This document shows positions 1 through 10,467 of a stretch of 64,000 nucleotides of DNA, one piece after another (within the stretch, counting starts at the first letter, position 1; every line of letters begins with the position of its first letter). The notes below the pieces were generated by a model that was given only the letters and a program-made list of their open reading frames with translations, had not been told where the DNA came from and made no database searches. Source of the DNA: Omphiscola glabra (lineage: Eukaryota; Mollusca; Gastropoda; Lymnaeidae); assembly GCA_964017045.1 (NCBI GenBank), contig OZ024796.1, forward strand, positions 26,165,010 through 26,229,009, written 5' to 3'. Position numbers and translations under genes: made by a program.

Positions 1-98
1 GAACGACACAGCACCATAGACAGAAAGGACCCCTGCTTCCAAATACAAGAGTGATGCATGGGTTAAGGCGACCAGGTTAAAGAGACCCTCCATTCTGG

Positions 99-344
99 AT
101 GCTGTCAATGATTTGGAGAGAAAAAAAAACCTACCCATACCCAAGATCAGGAGGAAATGTGCTGATCCCGGGGCGGGACCTCAATAAATGCTTTAATCTT
201 CTAGATATGCGTCTGTCAATGGGAAATGCAGCGGTGACTCAGGGTGCTCAGAAAGAAGACGCTTTGAGGGCGACTGCAGCGTTCACAGACGACGTGGTTA
301 AGGTGGCACAGTCCCCGAGCATTGAGTACCAAATTTGTAAATAA
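99..344 (+). CDS. Unrecognised open frame, possibly exonic
   Basis: An 81-codon frame with varied, non-repetitive composition. The second half, DMRLSMGNAAVTQGAQKEDA and then LRATAAFTDDVVKVAQ, looks more protein-like than most frames here. A stop lies just upstream (78-80), and another frame over 45-140 reads KSDAWVKATRLKRPSILDAV, so a frameshifted relic is possible. No family was recognised. It could be a terminal exon of a gene to the left, or chance. Confidence 0.2.
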   Translation: MLSMIWREKKTYPYPRSGGNVLIPGRDLNKCFNLLDMRLSMGNAAVTQGAQKEDALRATAAFTDDVVKVAQSPSIEYQICK

Positions 345-907
345 TTCTGACGACCAACTAATGAACACACTATCATAAAAGTTGGCCAGAATGTAGCCAA
401 GATATTGTAGATTAAGGAAAATGTAGTGTGAAGAGTTTACTGAATGAGTAATGACCTAAAAACAACGACAACAACATTTGAACCGAATTGTACATTCGCT
501 AAAATATGAACAAAATGCACAAAATGGCCGGAACTGTAGAACTGATGTAAACCTAAGTATCATGTACACAGCTACACTAATTTCCATAGATCTAAAAGAC
601 ATGTTGGGCTCTCGTTACACTGGTCCTTCTGGTTTGTATTTAAATATACTGAAATGAAAAATTAGCTAATTTTTTGGGGGACAAAAGCAGGATACATCCC
701 CACATTTCTAGTCCATTATAAGAAGTAGTTAACTAATTTTTGTTCACACTATATTCCCTACATTTGTATGTGTGCAAAATTTCAGCACGATCTGAAAATA
801 ATTGTGGAAAATAAGTGAAAACAAAATGTAGGCACAAGTGTAGTTTTTGGCAAACCTTATGCATACTAAAAAGAAATATTTTCTTACCTTAAAGCAATCA
901 ATACCCT
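345..907. other. AT-rich stretch without recognised features
   Basis: Unique, AT-rich; no coding, repeat or RNA signal seen. Confidence 0.6.
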
Positions 908-1080
908 CCTCCTTGGTAAGGATTGCCCTCTCTTTCCCTCCTCTTTGGCAAGGATGTCCCTCTCTTTCAGCTTGTTCTTATCATTTCCCTCCTCTTTGGC
1001 AAGGATGGCCCTCTCTTTCAGCTTGTTCTTATCATTTCCCTCCTCCTTGGTAAGGATGGCCCTCCCCTTCAGCTTCTTCT
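908..1080. repeat. 51-bp minisatellite
   Basis: Three and a third copies of a 51-bp unit built on CTTTGGCAAGGATGGCCCTC and CAGCTTGTTCTTATCATTTC. It leaves two or three frames open, none meaningful. Confidence 0.9.
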
Positions 1081-1542
1081 TCATCATATGTACATGCTTT
1101 ACTTTACGCGGTGTTTTCTTTAAAGCTCTGTAGCTTCTTTTCCCCCACTGGTGTTGGTAGGTCCATTACACCACAAAGGTCTCTAGCTCTGATTTGTCCG
1201 CTCCTATGTTTAACATAGCAAAGGCAGTTCGCCTATTCACTGTTTACAAATGGTGATGAGTAGAAAGCAGGCTGCTTGTCACAGATTTTATTGCTGCAAT
1301 GAAATATATACTTGCTAGTCCCTTTCTTTCAATTTCATACAACCTTACAGTATAGTGACAGTGACGGCACACCAAATGCGGAGCAGTAGTGTCCCCACAG
1401 TATTGATATGTCTGTAGTTCTACTACCTTCTGGATTGTCAACATCAAAATTATAATTCTCGGCTGCATATTCTTCGTCCTTTCCAGAAGATTAATTTTCG
1501 ACATCTGACTCGCCTCCTGTACCTTTCTTTGTACTACTAGAG
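1081..1542. other. Unique intergenic sequence
   Basis: A 100-codon minus-strand frame (1244-1546) enters the 12-bp array. Its middle reads YQYCGDTTAPHLVCRHCHY, which has a C..H..C..C look but no recognisable zinc-finger spacing family. Treated as non-coding. Confidence 0.45.
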
Positions 1543-1908
1543 TCAAACATCAAGGCAAACATCAAGTCAAACATCAAGTCAAACATCAAGTCAAACATCA
1601 AGTCAAATATCAATTCAAACATCAAGTCAAACATCAAGTCAAACATCAAGTCAAACATCAAGTCAAATATCAAGTCAAACATCAAGGCAAACATCAAGTC
1701 AAACATCAAGTCAAACATCAAGTCAAACATCAAGTCAAACATCAAGGCAAACATCAAGTCAAACATCAAGTCAAACATCAAGGCAAACATCAAGGCAAAC
1801 ATCAAGTCAAACATCAAGTCAAACATCAAGGCAAACATCAAGTCAAACATCAAGGCAAACATCAAGTCAAACATCAAGTCAAACATCAAGTCAAACATCA
1901 AGTCATAC
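1543..1908. repeat. 12-bp minisatellite, CATCAAGTCAAA
   Basis: About 30 copies of CATCAAGTCAAA with recurrent variants CATCAAGGCAAA and TATCAAGTCAAA. Because 12 is a multiple of three, the minus strand stays open as a repeated Phe-Asp-Leu-Met tetrapeptide, with no sign that it is translated. Confidence 0.95.
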
Positions 1909-2296
1909 ATATTTTGTTTTTTTTTGTTCGGACCTAGCGTCTACACCTGGTCACACTCAATCTCTACATTGTTAGACAGGCCAAGGTCTACTCACAGTTT
2001 CCACTTATCAATGCTATCAAACAACTTTTGTTTACATCATCTTGTAAGCCGTTTCCTACCGTTTTCGTTCCCTATGTAAACTGATTGCCATAAAATGTAT
2101 ATTTTTTTCGTTTTGGAAGGTCCATACTTTCGATCACTTGACATTGTTTATGTAAAAGACTGTGATCGTTTCCATGACGGACGATTATTGTTGTGTGTAT
2201 TGAGTGAACTTTGTGACCTGATTTGCCTGTGCTGTTGTCACGTGGTATGACTTGACGTGGTGAGTTGTTTTCATTCATGAATGTTTCAACTTAAAT
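1909..2296. other. Unique intergenic sequence
   Basis: Nothing recognised. Confidence 0.55.
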
Positions 2297-2425
2297 GTGT
2301 GAATATGGGGTTGGAGGAGTGGAGTGAGTGATCATGTGATGTGAATATGGGTTGGAGGAGTGGAGTGAGTGATCATGTGATGTGAATATGGGTTGGGGAA
2401 ATGGCGTGAGTGATCATGTGATGTG
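2297..2425. repeat. 41-42 bp repeat, three copies
   Basis: Unit GAATATGGGTTGGAGGAGTG followed by GAGTGAGTGATCATGTGATGT; the third copy is diverged. Confidence 0.85.
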
Positions 2426-2702
2426 AGGTATGAAAAGAATGTAGAACGTGGCATAATGATCAGTTGTTACACAGAACACAACGAGTTGGCGTCCTACTTT
2501 ACTGTTACAAAGACAGCAGTAATCACAAAAATCAGTTGAAAGCTGTCTAAAAAAACACCAAACAACAACAACATTGAAACGGAAATACTGAATATAAGGA
2601 AATGCTCATTATATAAAATATCCTATTTATTTATTTTAATACGTTGCTATGTAACTGAGTGTTGTCTCCGCTATTTTGTCTATTTATGAGTATTCTGAGA
2701 GC

Positions 2703-2752
2703 CTACCCCTGCCCATACCCCTGCCCATACCCCTGCCCATACCCCTGCCCTC
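2703..2752. repeat. 12-bp repeat, CTGCCCATACCC x4
   Basis: Four tandem copies of a C-rich 12-mer just before the 27-bp array. Confidence 0.85.
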
Positions 2753-2794
2753 TTTAGATGTCAACAACTATCAACTAAAAAAATGCAGCAACCC

Positions 2795-3285
2795 AACCTG
2801 GCTCAAAGACCACTTAGACAAAGCCTGGCTCAAAGACCACTTATACAAAGCCTGGCTCAAAGACCACTTGGACAATGCCTGGCTCAAAGACCACTTGGAC
2901 AAAACCTAGCTCAAAGACCACTTAGACAAAGCCTGACTCAAAGACCACTTAGACAAAGCCTGACTCAAAGACTAATTAGACAAAGACTGGCTCAAAGACC
3001 ACTTGGACAAAACCTAGCTCAAAGACCACTTAGACAAAGCCTGACTCAAAGACCACTTAGACAAAGCCTGACTCAAAGACTAATTAGACAAAGACTGACT
3101 CAAAGACCACTTAGACAAAGCCTGACTCAAAGACTAATTAGACAAAGACTGGCTCAAAGACCACTTAGACAAAGCCTGACTCAAAGACCACTTAGACAAA
3201 GCCTAGCTCAAAGACCACTTAGACAAAGCCTGACTCAAAGACCAATTAGACAAAGACTGGCTCAAAGACCACTTAGTCATAGACT
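2795..3285. repeat. 27-bp minisatellite, CTCAAAGACCACTTAGACAA
   Basis: About 18 copies of a 27-bp unit (CTCAAAGACCACTTAGACAA plus AGCCTGA), with variants ACTAATTAGACAAAGACTG placed at semi-regular intervals, suggesting block duplication. The plus strand stays open as a LTQRPLRQS nonapeptide repeat, judged non-coding. Confidence 0.93.
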
Positions 3286-3510
3286 GAATGAAATAAGATT
3301 GGAGTAAAATGGCATAGTTACAAACTGAATGAAATGAGACTGGAGTAAAATGGCATATTCATAGACTGAATGAAATAAGACTGGAGTAAAATGGCATAGT
3401 CATAGGTTCAATGAAATAAGACTGGAGTAAAATGGCATAGTCATAGACTCAATGAAATAAGACTGGAGTAAAATGGCATAGTCAAAGACTCAGTGAAATA
3501 CGACTGGAGT
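3284..3510. repeat. About 41-bp repeat, five copies
   Basis: Unit ACTGAATGAAATAAGACTGG followed by AGTAAAATGGCATAGTCATAG. Begins where the 27-bp array ends, sharing the CATAGACTGAAT junction. Confidence 0.9.
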
Positions 3511-3699
3511 GAAATTTAAATCTGGCAGAATTTACATTTGTTTGAATCAGGGACTTGGAGCGGAGTTATGACGAGCAGGCGATTTTTCGCTGAGGTGGTG
3601 CGGAGCTGGTAAAATGTTGTACTGCTCCGAGCTCAAAATGATGTGTTAATATTTTTAACTTTTTAAGTAAAGGAATATTTAAAAAAAAATATGAATGCC

Positions 3700-4120
3700 C
3701 TACTCTTCTAACAGCCCCACTCCTTTTCCAGCAATGTTGCCCCATCTCTTCTACAGCAATTTCGCCTACATTTTTCTATCAGCTATCTTGACCAAATCTA
3801 CCATCTATGTTGCACCCAGTCATCTTCCAGCAATGTTACCCCACTCTTTTATCATCTATGTTGCCCCACTCTTCTACCATCTATGTTGCCCCACTCTTCT
3901 ATCGGCTATGTGGCCCCTACTCTTCTACGATCAATGTTGTCCCTAATCTTTTACCAGCTCTGTTGCCCCACTCTTCTTCCAGCAGTGTTGCTCCGCTCTT
4001 CTACCAGGCATATGGCTACCACTTTTCTACCAGCCATGTTGCCCCACTCTTCTTCCAGGATTGTACTCCCGTTTTTCTACCAGCTAATTTTCCCCGCTCT
4101 TCTACCAGTCTACCATCAAT
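3700..4120. repeat. Degenerate 24-26 bp array, TTGCCCCACTCTTCTACCAG
   Basis: About 15 diverged copies of a pyrimidine-rich unit (CAATGTTGCCCCACTCTTCT plus ACCAG). Open in several frames with no plausible protein. Confidence 0.8.
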
Positions 4121-4530
4121 GTTGCTGGTATTGTATTTCTGATGCCTTGTTGATAATAGGGATTAGGGACAAACAAATAATTCCTTACATACTTAGGCCA
4201 CCCCCCCCTCCCCAACTCAACTCCGTCATCCCTTTTTACTTTTGTCGGAGCTTGGAGCTGAGCTGACAAAAATCTGCTAAGAGCTGATCTCGGCATCTCC
4301 TCCTCCCCCCCCCCCCCCCCCCCCACTTTTTTAAAACAATAATTGAAGACTGCTCCAAATGCCTGATTTGATTACCCAACATCACAAGACATAATTTCTG
4401 CAGGCCATGATGGTTGAAAACTCAAATACAATAAATTATATACGTCAAAATAAGATCAACATTTTCTAGTAATATTACAACTGACATTTACCAATCGAAG
4501 TAAAACCATTATGCAGTATGCACTCTCATT

Positions 4531-4662
4531 ACAATCAAGATTGTGCCGTCACGTTCATTTTAAGAATACGCGCAGTCACGTTACAATCAAGGTTGTGCAG
4601 CCACGTTACAATCAAGATTGTGCAGCTACGTTACAATCAAGATTGTGCAGCCACGTTACAAT
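4531..4662. repeat. 25-bp repeat, ACAATCAAGATTGTGCAGCC
   Basis: About five copies. The unit contains the hairpin-forming palindrome ACAATCAAGATTGT (ACAATC/GATTGT). Confidence 0.88.
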
Positions 4663-5327
4663 GGATTATTTAGGAAGAACTCACGGGGCAGATGCGGGGA
4701 AGGCACCTATTTGTTTCCTTAAAGCAGGCCAAAGTGTGACTCTAATTGAAAACAAAGACCAGACGACACACACACGCCATTCTAAGTGCTGGTTCGCTCA
4801 TTGAGCTTAGATGTAAAGGAAGTCAAAGGGTACCTCACCGGTAAAATTTGCACCACCCTTCCCCCACCCACCCCCCTATTACCGTTCTTTTCAACTTTTC
4901 TTAGTTTTCTCATTCGATAAACAGACGCAATGGAGATATCTGCCCCTAATTCTCACCTGTCTAAAAAATGAAGGTTGGGGAGGGGGGCAGGAGGGGGGGG
5001 GGGCAGGAGTGAGGGAGAGAAAGGGGACTAGGGGATATCCGTCAACGACCAGGTCTTATCACGTCAGATGTTGGCACAAATTGACACGTGACACAGCTTT
5101 AAAAACTATAAATTGGTTAACTTCTTCAAATGTATCCACACGTTTCAATCTAATCCACACGTTTCAACGTTATCCACGCGTTTGGACATCACCCACACCA
5201 AGCAAGGGATGTGGTGGCGGATTGAACCAGGCTCGGCACAAAAAGTGAGTGGTGTCGTGAAATAGTTTGTAGCTGAGCATTTTGGAGTTAAGCCAGGAGT
5301 CGGAGCTAAACTTTTTTTTGTTTTTTG
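4663..5327. other. Unique sequence with C- and G-runs
   Basis: Contains C-rich (4860-4880) and G-rich (4978-5003) tracts; no supported gene. Confidence 0.5.
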
Positions 5328-5575
5328 CAGATCAATGTTGGAGCCAATGTTGGAGTCAATGTTGGGGTCAATGTTGGAGTCAATGTTGGGGTCAATGTTG
5401 GAGTCAATGTTGGAATCAATGTTGGAATCAACGCTGGAGTCAATGTTTGGAGTCAATGTTGGAGTCAATGTTGGAATCAATGTTGGAATCAAAGTTGGAG
5501 AAATGTTGGAGTCAATGATGTAGTCAAAGTTGAAGTCAATTTTAATGTTGGAGTCAATGTTAGAGTCATTGGTTT
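5328..5575. repeat. 12-bp minisatellite, GGAGTCAATGTT
   Basis: About 19 copies of GGAGTCAATGTT with GGGGTCAATGTT and GGAATCAATGTT variants. The reverse strand (AACATTGACTCC) has the same composition style as the 12-bp array at 1543-1908 but is not the same unit. Confidence 0.92.
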
Positions 5576-5599
5576 TGGATTATGTTGAAATCCCTGCAA

Positions 5600-5680
5600 A
5601 TGCTACTACTACTACTACTACTGCTACTTCTACTACTAATGCTACTACTACTACCACTAATACTACTACTACTGATAATA
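5600..5680. repeat. (CTA)n trinucleotide tract
   Basis: Imperfect CTA/ACT microsatellite with GCT and CCA interruptions. Confidence 0.85.
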
Positions 5681-5749
5681 ATATAAACTTTATTATAATA
5701 ATACTAAAGATATATTTTAGTTTTTAACTACCAAAAGGAAAATTCAATG

Positions 5750-6239
5750 TGGTCATTGTGTTGGTGGTTTTGGTGTTGTTGCTTATGATGTTGGTGGTTG
5801 TGATACTGATGGTGTTGGTGGCTGTGCTTGTGTTGGTGTTGGATGTTGTGATGTTGTTGGTTGTGATGTTAGTGGTTGTGGTGTTGTTGGTTATGTTGTC
5901 GGTGGTTGTGATGTTGGCGGTGATGGTTGTGATGTTGGCGGTGAGGGTTGTGATGTTGGCGGTGAGGGTTGGGATGTTGGCGGTGATGGTTGTGTTGTTG
6001 GCGGTGATGGTTGTGATGTTGGCGGTGAGGGTTGTGATGTTGTCGGTGATGGTTGTGATGTTGGCGGTGATGGTTGTGATGCTGGCGGTGAGGGTTGGGA
6101 TGTTGGCGGTGATGGTTGTGATGTTGGCGGTGAGGGTTGTGATGTTGGCGGTGAGGGTTGTGATGTTGGCGGTGATGGTTGTGATGTTGGCGGTGAGGGT
6201 TGTGATGTTGGCGGTGAGGGTTGTGATGTTGGCGGTGAT
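5750..6239. repeat. 21-bp minisatellite, GTTGTGATGTTGGCGGTGAG
   Basis: About 17 copies of a 21-bp unit (5885-6239) with a degenerate TTGGTGGTTGTGATG lead-in from 5750. G/T-rich on the plus strand and open on both strands purely because 21 is a multiple of three. It abuts a hAT-like end. Confidence 0.92.
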
Positions 6240-6315
6240 GGCGAAAGACACGGGACCTCGTGATGAGTGGTTGGCCCAAGGGGGCGGTTGCCCGAAAGAA
6301 GTTTGAGAACCCCTG
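6240..6315. mobile_element. hAT-like transposon end next to a 21-bp array
   Basis: The reverse strand starts CAGGGGTTCTCAAACTTCTT, the standard look of hAT termini (CAGNGGTTCTCAAACT). The array at 5885-6240 directly adjoins it, so the minisatellite probably arose inside the element. The partner end was not found. Confidence 0.5.
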
Positions 6316-6426
6316 ATTTAAACATCACTTTGTCGAACCCCCTCCCCACTCAACCGTAACTGGCGATAAAAAATCTCGTAGACACATTCTCATGTCTGAG
6401 GTCAATTTGCCGCTGTTAACTCCACT

Positions 6427-6693
6427 GTGATGTTCCTGGCTAATGTTCGCCCCCTCAACAATAAGACAATATTTATTGTGCTAATATTCATTATTACCTG
6501 TCCCAGGAATGGCGCATTACGACTGTCGGATCAGCCCAGGCAGTACTTTGTCGACAGTAATTACTCCACATTACCGTTCAGAAATTACTCGAGGGGACAT
6601 AAACGGGATTATTCTCGGCACAGACAACTCGTATCGCTTTCGGGTATTTCAGGGGTAATTTCCCGTTGTTTCCTTATATTAAGTTTTAGTTAA
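6427..6693 (+). CDS. Unrecognised open frame with a hydrophobic start
   Basis: 88 codons. A hydrophobic stretch NNKTIFIVLIFIITC near residues 12-26 is followed by a basic, Arg/Tyr-rich segment with dibasic sites. It superficially resembles a small secreted precursor, but splice signals, repeats of a mature peptide and a family match are all lacking. Confidence 0.12.
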   Translation: MMFLANVRPLNNKTIFIVLIFIITCPRNGALRLSDQPRQYFVDSNYSTLPFRNYSRGHKRDYSRHRQLVSLSGISGVISRCFLILSFS

Positions 6694-6756
6694 ATTATTT
6701 ATTATTATTTATTTTTTTAAGACAGGAGCCTCCATAAAAAGCTTCATAGTGTGAAC

Positions 6757-7073
6757 AGTTACATAGTGTGAATATTTACACAATTTAAATAGTTACACGG
6801 TGTGAATAGTTACACAGTGTGAATAGTTACACAGTGTGAATAGTTACACAGTGTGAATAGTTACACAGTGTGAATAGTTACACAGTGTGAATAGTTACAC
6901 AGTGTGAATAGTTACACAGTGTGAATAGTTACACAGTGTGAATAGTTACACAGTGTGAATAGCTACACAGTGTGAATAGTTACACAGTGTGAATAGCTAC
7001 ATAGTGTGAATAGTTACACAGTGTGAACAGCTACACGGTGTGAATAGCTGCACAGTGTGAATAGCTACACAGC
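6757..7073. repeat. 17-bp minisatellite, ATAGTTACACAGTGTGA
   Basis: About 18 copies. The unit holds the palindrome CACA-G-TGTG. Edges are more variable (CATAGTGTG, CACGGTGTG) than the middle. Confidence 0.95.
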
Positions 7074-7240
7074 TGATAGTCATGTCCACACTCCTACGGT
7101 TTAAGTAATAATTTAACCAATGAGAAAGTGCACCAAAGTTTCAATGATCTGAGACCACTGTTTTTATACGTACGATCAATCTGTTTTAACGTAACGTAAA
7201 AACTAAATGACAAAAGTTCTTTTTGACAGTGCGGCACTCT

Positions 7241-7425
7241 ACACATGCCATTAAATGATGTGGATAGTTACACAGTGTGTACACATGCCATTAAATGATG
7301 TGGATAGTTACACAGTGTGTACACATGCCATTAAATGATGTGGATAGTTACACAGTGTGTACACATGTCATTAAATGATGTGGATAGTTACACAGTGTGT
7401 ACTCATGCCATTAAATGATGTGGAT
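7241..7425. repeat. 40-bp minisatellite embedding the 17-bp unit
   Basis: Five copies of ACACATGCCATTAAATGATG followed by TGGATAGTTACACAGTGTGT. The second half repeats the 17-bp unit of the array 170 bp upstream, so the two arrays share an origin. Confidence 0.93.
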
Positions 7426-8009
7426 GCCGTAAGCTCGGATGCAATTTTGATTGTTTGGACTTATAACCTTTAACCCGTGCTTGACGGATTTCTGAAATAA
7501 AAGTCGATAAACGATTCGATATTAAAGGTTATAATAAATAAAGCCGTTTTTATATCACTGATAACTATTGCACTGTTATGTAGACTTTGTGCATATAAGT
7601 TTTCTGAGTTGGTGGATTATGCGACGTGCAACCTATGATCAGAATTACATTCTCGCCTCCTGTGATGATGGTTCGTAGCATCGCATTAAAAGTACGTTGT
7701 ATATTGCATGAGGGCATGGACGTATTTCCCTAACCGGCTAAGCTGGCTTGAGCCTTAGGGCTTCCAAAACCGAAGCTGCCTTAAAATTTTAAGAGACTCC
7801 AACGCTTTAAAAAATGTAAATTACGGAAAAATATATTTTTAATGAATTTAATTATTGTGTAAAATGCTGAAATATAAATATGATTTTTTGAAAGAATCAA
7901 TGAATTTAACCGCGACGTCACACACAGAAAACTGAATGCTCTTTAAAGAGCTGCTGTAAATAAGGTTTCAAGTCAGCTTGATTGCTTCCATTGAGAAGCC
8001 GCATGATAT
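7426..8009. other. Mostly unique, possible TE remnant near 7735
   Basis: ACCGGCTAAGCTGGCTTGAG and CTTAGGGCTTCCAAAACC resemble a decayed transposon end, without a partner. The rest is AT-rich. Confidence 0.35.
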
Positions 8010-8060
8010 TGTCGAATGATATTGTCGCATGATATTGCCGCATGATATTGTCGCAGGATA
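8010..8060. repeat. 14-bp repeat, CATGATATTGTCG
   Basis: Four to five copies of GCATGATATTGTC, leading into the 38-bp array. Confidence 0.75.
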
Positions 8061-8064
8061 TTGC

Positions 8065-8252
8065 GTCTGAAACTATTGACCCAAGTGACAACGGGATATG
8101 TCTGTCTGAAACTAATGACCCAAGAGACACCGGGATGTCTGTCTAAAAACTAATGACACAAGTGACACCGGAATGTCTGTCTGAAAACTAATGACATAAG
8201 AGACACCGGGATGTCTGTCTGAAACTGTTGACCCTACTGACACCGGGATAAA
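8065..8252. repeat. About 38-bp repeat, five copies
   Basis: Unit AACTAATGACCCAAGAGACA followed by CCGGGATGTCTGTCTGA; spacing 37-39 bp. Confidence 0.85.
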
Positions 8253-9000
8253 TCTCAATAGGGTTCAGAATATTTTATTTTGTGTGTTGGGTGCGCAGTT
8301 TTTGTGAGCTCGCCCCAGGCGGCATTTAGTCGAGGTACGCCGCTGCACGGCCCTGATTAAATAATTGGAAGTAGAGCTCTTCCACATTTAACTATCGTTT
8401 AACAACTGACAGGAGGTTGGAGAATAGAGAATGTTGGTAAGCTAGACAGTAACTGGTAATAAAATCCTAGAATATACATGTCGCTGTCACATACAGTTAT
8501 GGGTTATGTGTGTGTGGGGGGGGTGTGTGGGTTGGTGTGGGGTTGGGGGCGTAATTTTGTGTACATCTGCGTATAGGGAACGCAGAATGTGCACGTTTAT
8601 CGCTGTTTATATTTCCACACATTTATGAACATATTAGACCTAATCCTTTATTTCAGTGAACAAATCCCTTATAATACTCAACTTCTGAGTACACAAAACC
8701 CCACCGCATTTCACCCTCTCCCCCCCCCCCCCCCGAGTTTCCCTCAACCTTTGCTATAAAGTCTGCACTCCCTAGCAACCGTTGGAATAAGACTCAAACT
8801 ACATTACAAAGTCAATATTGCATATTAAAATTTGAAAAAATTGACAACAAATCTTTTAAAAAAAAAAAAATTAACACTAAAAACTTTTTTGAAGTAGAAA
8901 AACTTAATCAACATTTTCTGGGGAAAAAAACATAGTATGGAAATGTATTACTTACAATTAGTTTCATTAGAAAAAAAACAAGAAAACTTGAACTTTCAAA
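8253..9000. other. Unique sequence with TE fragment and homopolymers
   Basis: GTACGCCGCTGCACGGCCCTG (8335-8355) looks like a transposon end. GT-rich tract at 8505-8550, C16 at 8719-8734, then A-rich DNA. Confidence 0.5.
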
Positions 9001-9340
9001 TATCACCTAGGACATACTGCTATCACCTAGGACATACTGCTATCACCTAGGACATACTGCTATCACCTAGGACATACTGCTATCACCTAGGACATACTGC
9101 TATCACCTAGGACATACTGCTATCACCTAGGACATACTGCTATCACCTAGGACATACTGCTATCACCTAGGACATACTGCTATCACCTAGGACATACTGC
9201 TATCACCTAGGACATACTGCTATCACCTAGGACATACTGCTATCACCTAGGACATACTGCTATCACCTAGGACATACTGCTATCACCTAGGACATACTGC
9301 TATCACCTAGGACATACTGCTATCACCTAGGACATACTGC
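9001..9340. repeat. 20-bp minisatellite, 17 perfect copies
   Basis: TATCACCTAGGACATACTGC repeated 17 times without a single substitution, ending sharply in TAGCACACTCG. Contains the palindrome CCTAGG. Perfect identity points to very recent expansion or gene-conversion-like homogenisation. Confidence 0.98.
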
Positions 9341-10079
9341 TAGCACACTCGTGACGATATTGAATCTTTATATGCCATTCTATGTGTGCATTTAAAAATT
9401 GGTGTAAAGTAGATTTGAAGAACTAAAGCAGTTGTTCATTAAATGTCAAAGGTCAATCTATTTTCTTCTAGTTAAATCTTTAAAACAAAAAAATCACGGA
9501 AAAGTTCAACAATGTTCATTCCTGTCGGGTAAAAAATAAGAAAAGGGGGGTGGGGGGTGTGGGAAGTAAAAATAATGCTCGAGTGTTCATAAAGTGTTCA
9601 TTTCGGAAAACTTATCTTGAGAAATTATTCTCCACATCGTAGCGTTCTTTTGAATTATTATTATTATGTTTTGTTGTTATCTCGGGTGGTGGGTAACCAT
9701 TAAACTTAAAATAAGCAGAACTGCTGCATCCAGATAAGTCAAGGTCAGCTTAATGGGTTCTCTGTTTATGACTTTGTAAGTACCCGCATCTACAACAAGT
9801 CAAAATATCAAAGTCAGGTAGATAAACAGAACACGTGTTCCTTTTTTTAAAGGTTTGGAAAAAAAAGTTAGGGAGGTTAATAAATGTTACTCAATGGAAC
9901 CTAGAGACCAGAAGTTTGAGAACCTCTGATGATCGTCTTTATGTGCGCCAATATTTAATTGTGTAACACTTAATAGTAAATAGATGTCTCAGAAACACAT
10001 GTTAGTTATATACATATCACGTTCTTATATGTTTCATTTCGTTCGTCGGATGAAAATAGGGACACTTCATTGTGGATTT
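9341..10079. other. AT-rich intergenic sequence
   Basis: Apart from the hAT-like end at 9901-9928, nothing recognised. Confidence 0.55.
9901..9928. mobile_element. Isolated hAT-like terminus
   Basis: The reverse strand reads CAGAGGTTCTCAAACTTCTG, a typical hAT end. No partner was recognised, so this is probably a relic. Confidence 0.4.
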
Positions 10080-10467
10080 TTCTTCTTCTATATATTAAGG
10101 GCCCACGATCAATTTATTGATCATTATGGCTCCTATGAATGTTGATGGGATTTGCAATGTCTCTGTGCCTGGTGTTGATGAGGATATTTCACTGGTTACA
10201 AGAGTAACTGTGTGAGGGTATCATACACTGGGGGTTGGAAGGCCTGAGGCAATAGACGCAAATGAGTCAAGTGTTGTCGCCTCAACTGTTCCTTTTGAAA
10301 GATTGTTCCAGTCCCTGATTGTCTTTGGTAGGAATGAGCAGTTCCTATACTGGCTTCTCACTGGTATGAGCCGGAACTGCCTGTCATGGCCTCGTCGCTG
10401 TCTATGGGGGAGAGGGACGAGTTTCTGTTTAATGCCAGAGCAGTGGACTAGCCCATTATTTACTTAA
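10080..10467 (-). mobile_element. LINE 3' end with reverse-transcriptase-ORF C-terminus
   Basis: The minus strand is open from about 10467 to a TGA at 10221-10223 and reads HDRQFRLIPVRSQYRNCSFL followed by PKTIRDWNNLSKGTVEATTL. The pattern R.QYRNCSFLPKTI.DWN.L is typical of the extreme C-terminus of ORF2 in CR1/jockey-like non-LTR retrotransposons. Beyond the stop is a 3' tail containing a perfect hairpin (10107-10122) and ending around CTTAATATATAGAAGAAG. The fragment is truncated upstream, where a weakly similar frame continues to about 10560 but with stops. Inactive relic. Confidence 0.75.
10107..10122. other. Hairpin in the LINE 3' tail
   Basis: GATCAATTTATTGATC: two 6-bp perfect arms around a 4-nt loop. 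Hairpins near the 3' end are recognised by the reverse transcriptase in several LINE groups, so it may be a priming signal relic. Confidence 0.5.

Noticed and set aside
1244..1546. Possible zinc-binding peptide (C..H..C..C pattern) on the minus strand
   Set aside because: Spacing fits no finger family I know and the frame runs into the 12-bp repeat.
1491..1910. 139-codon minus-strand frame of repeated Phe-Asp-Leu-Met
   Set aside because: Created by a 12-bp minisatellite; no start context, domain or conserved substitution pattern.
4102..4326. Gly-rich frame starting at the poly-C run
   Set aside because: Gly codons come from the homopolymer; no real gene evidence.
5724..6349. His/Gln-rich, Val/Met-rich and Ser/Pro-rich frames of 136-185 codons
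   Set aside because: All come from one 21-bp G/T-rich array; open on both strands by period.
9001..9340. CRISPR array
   Set aside because: Units are contiguous 20-mers with no unique spacers, in eukaryotic-type DNA. The same applies to the 37-, 36-, 32- and 27-bp arrays.
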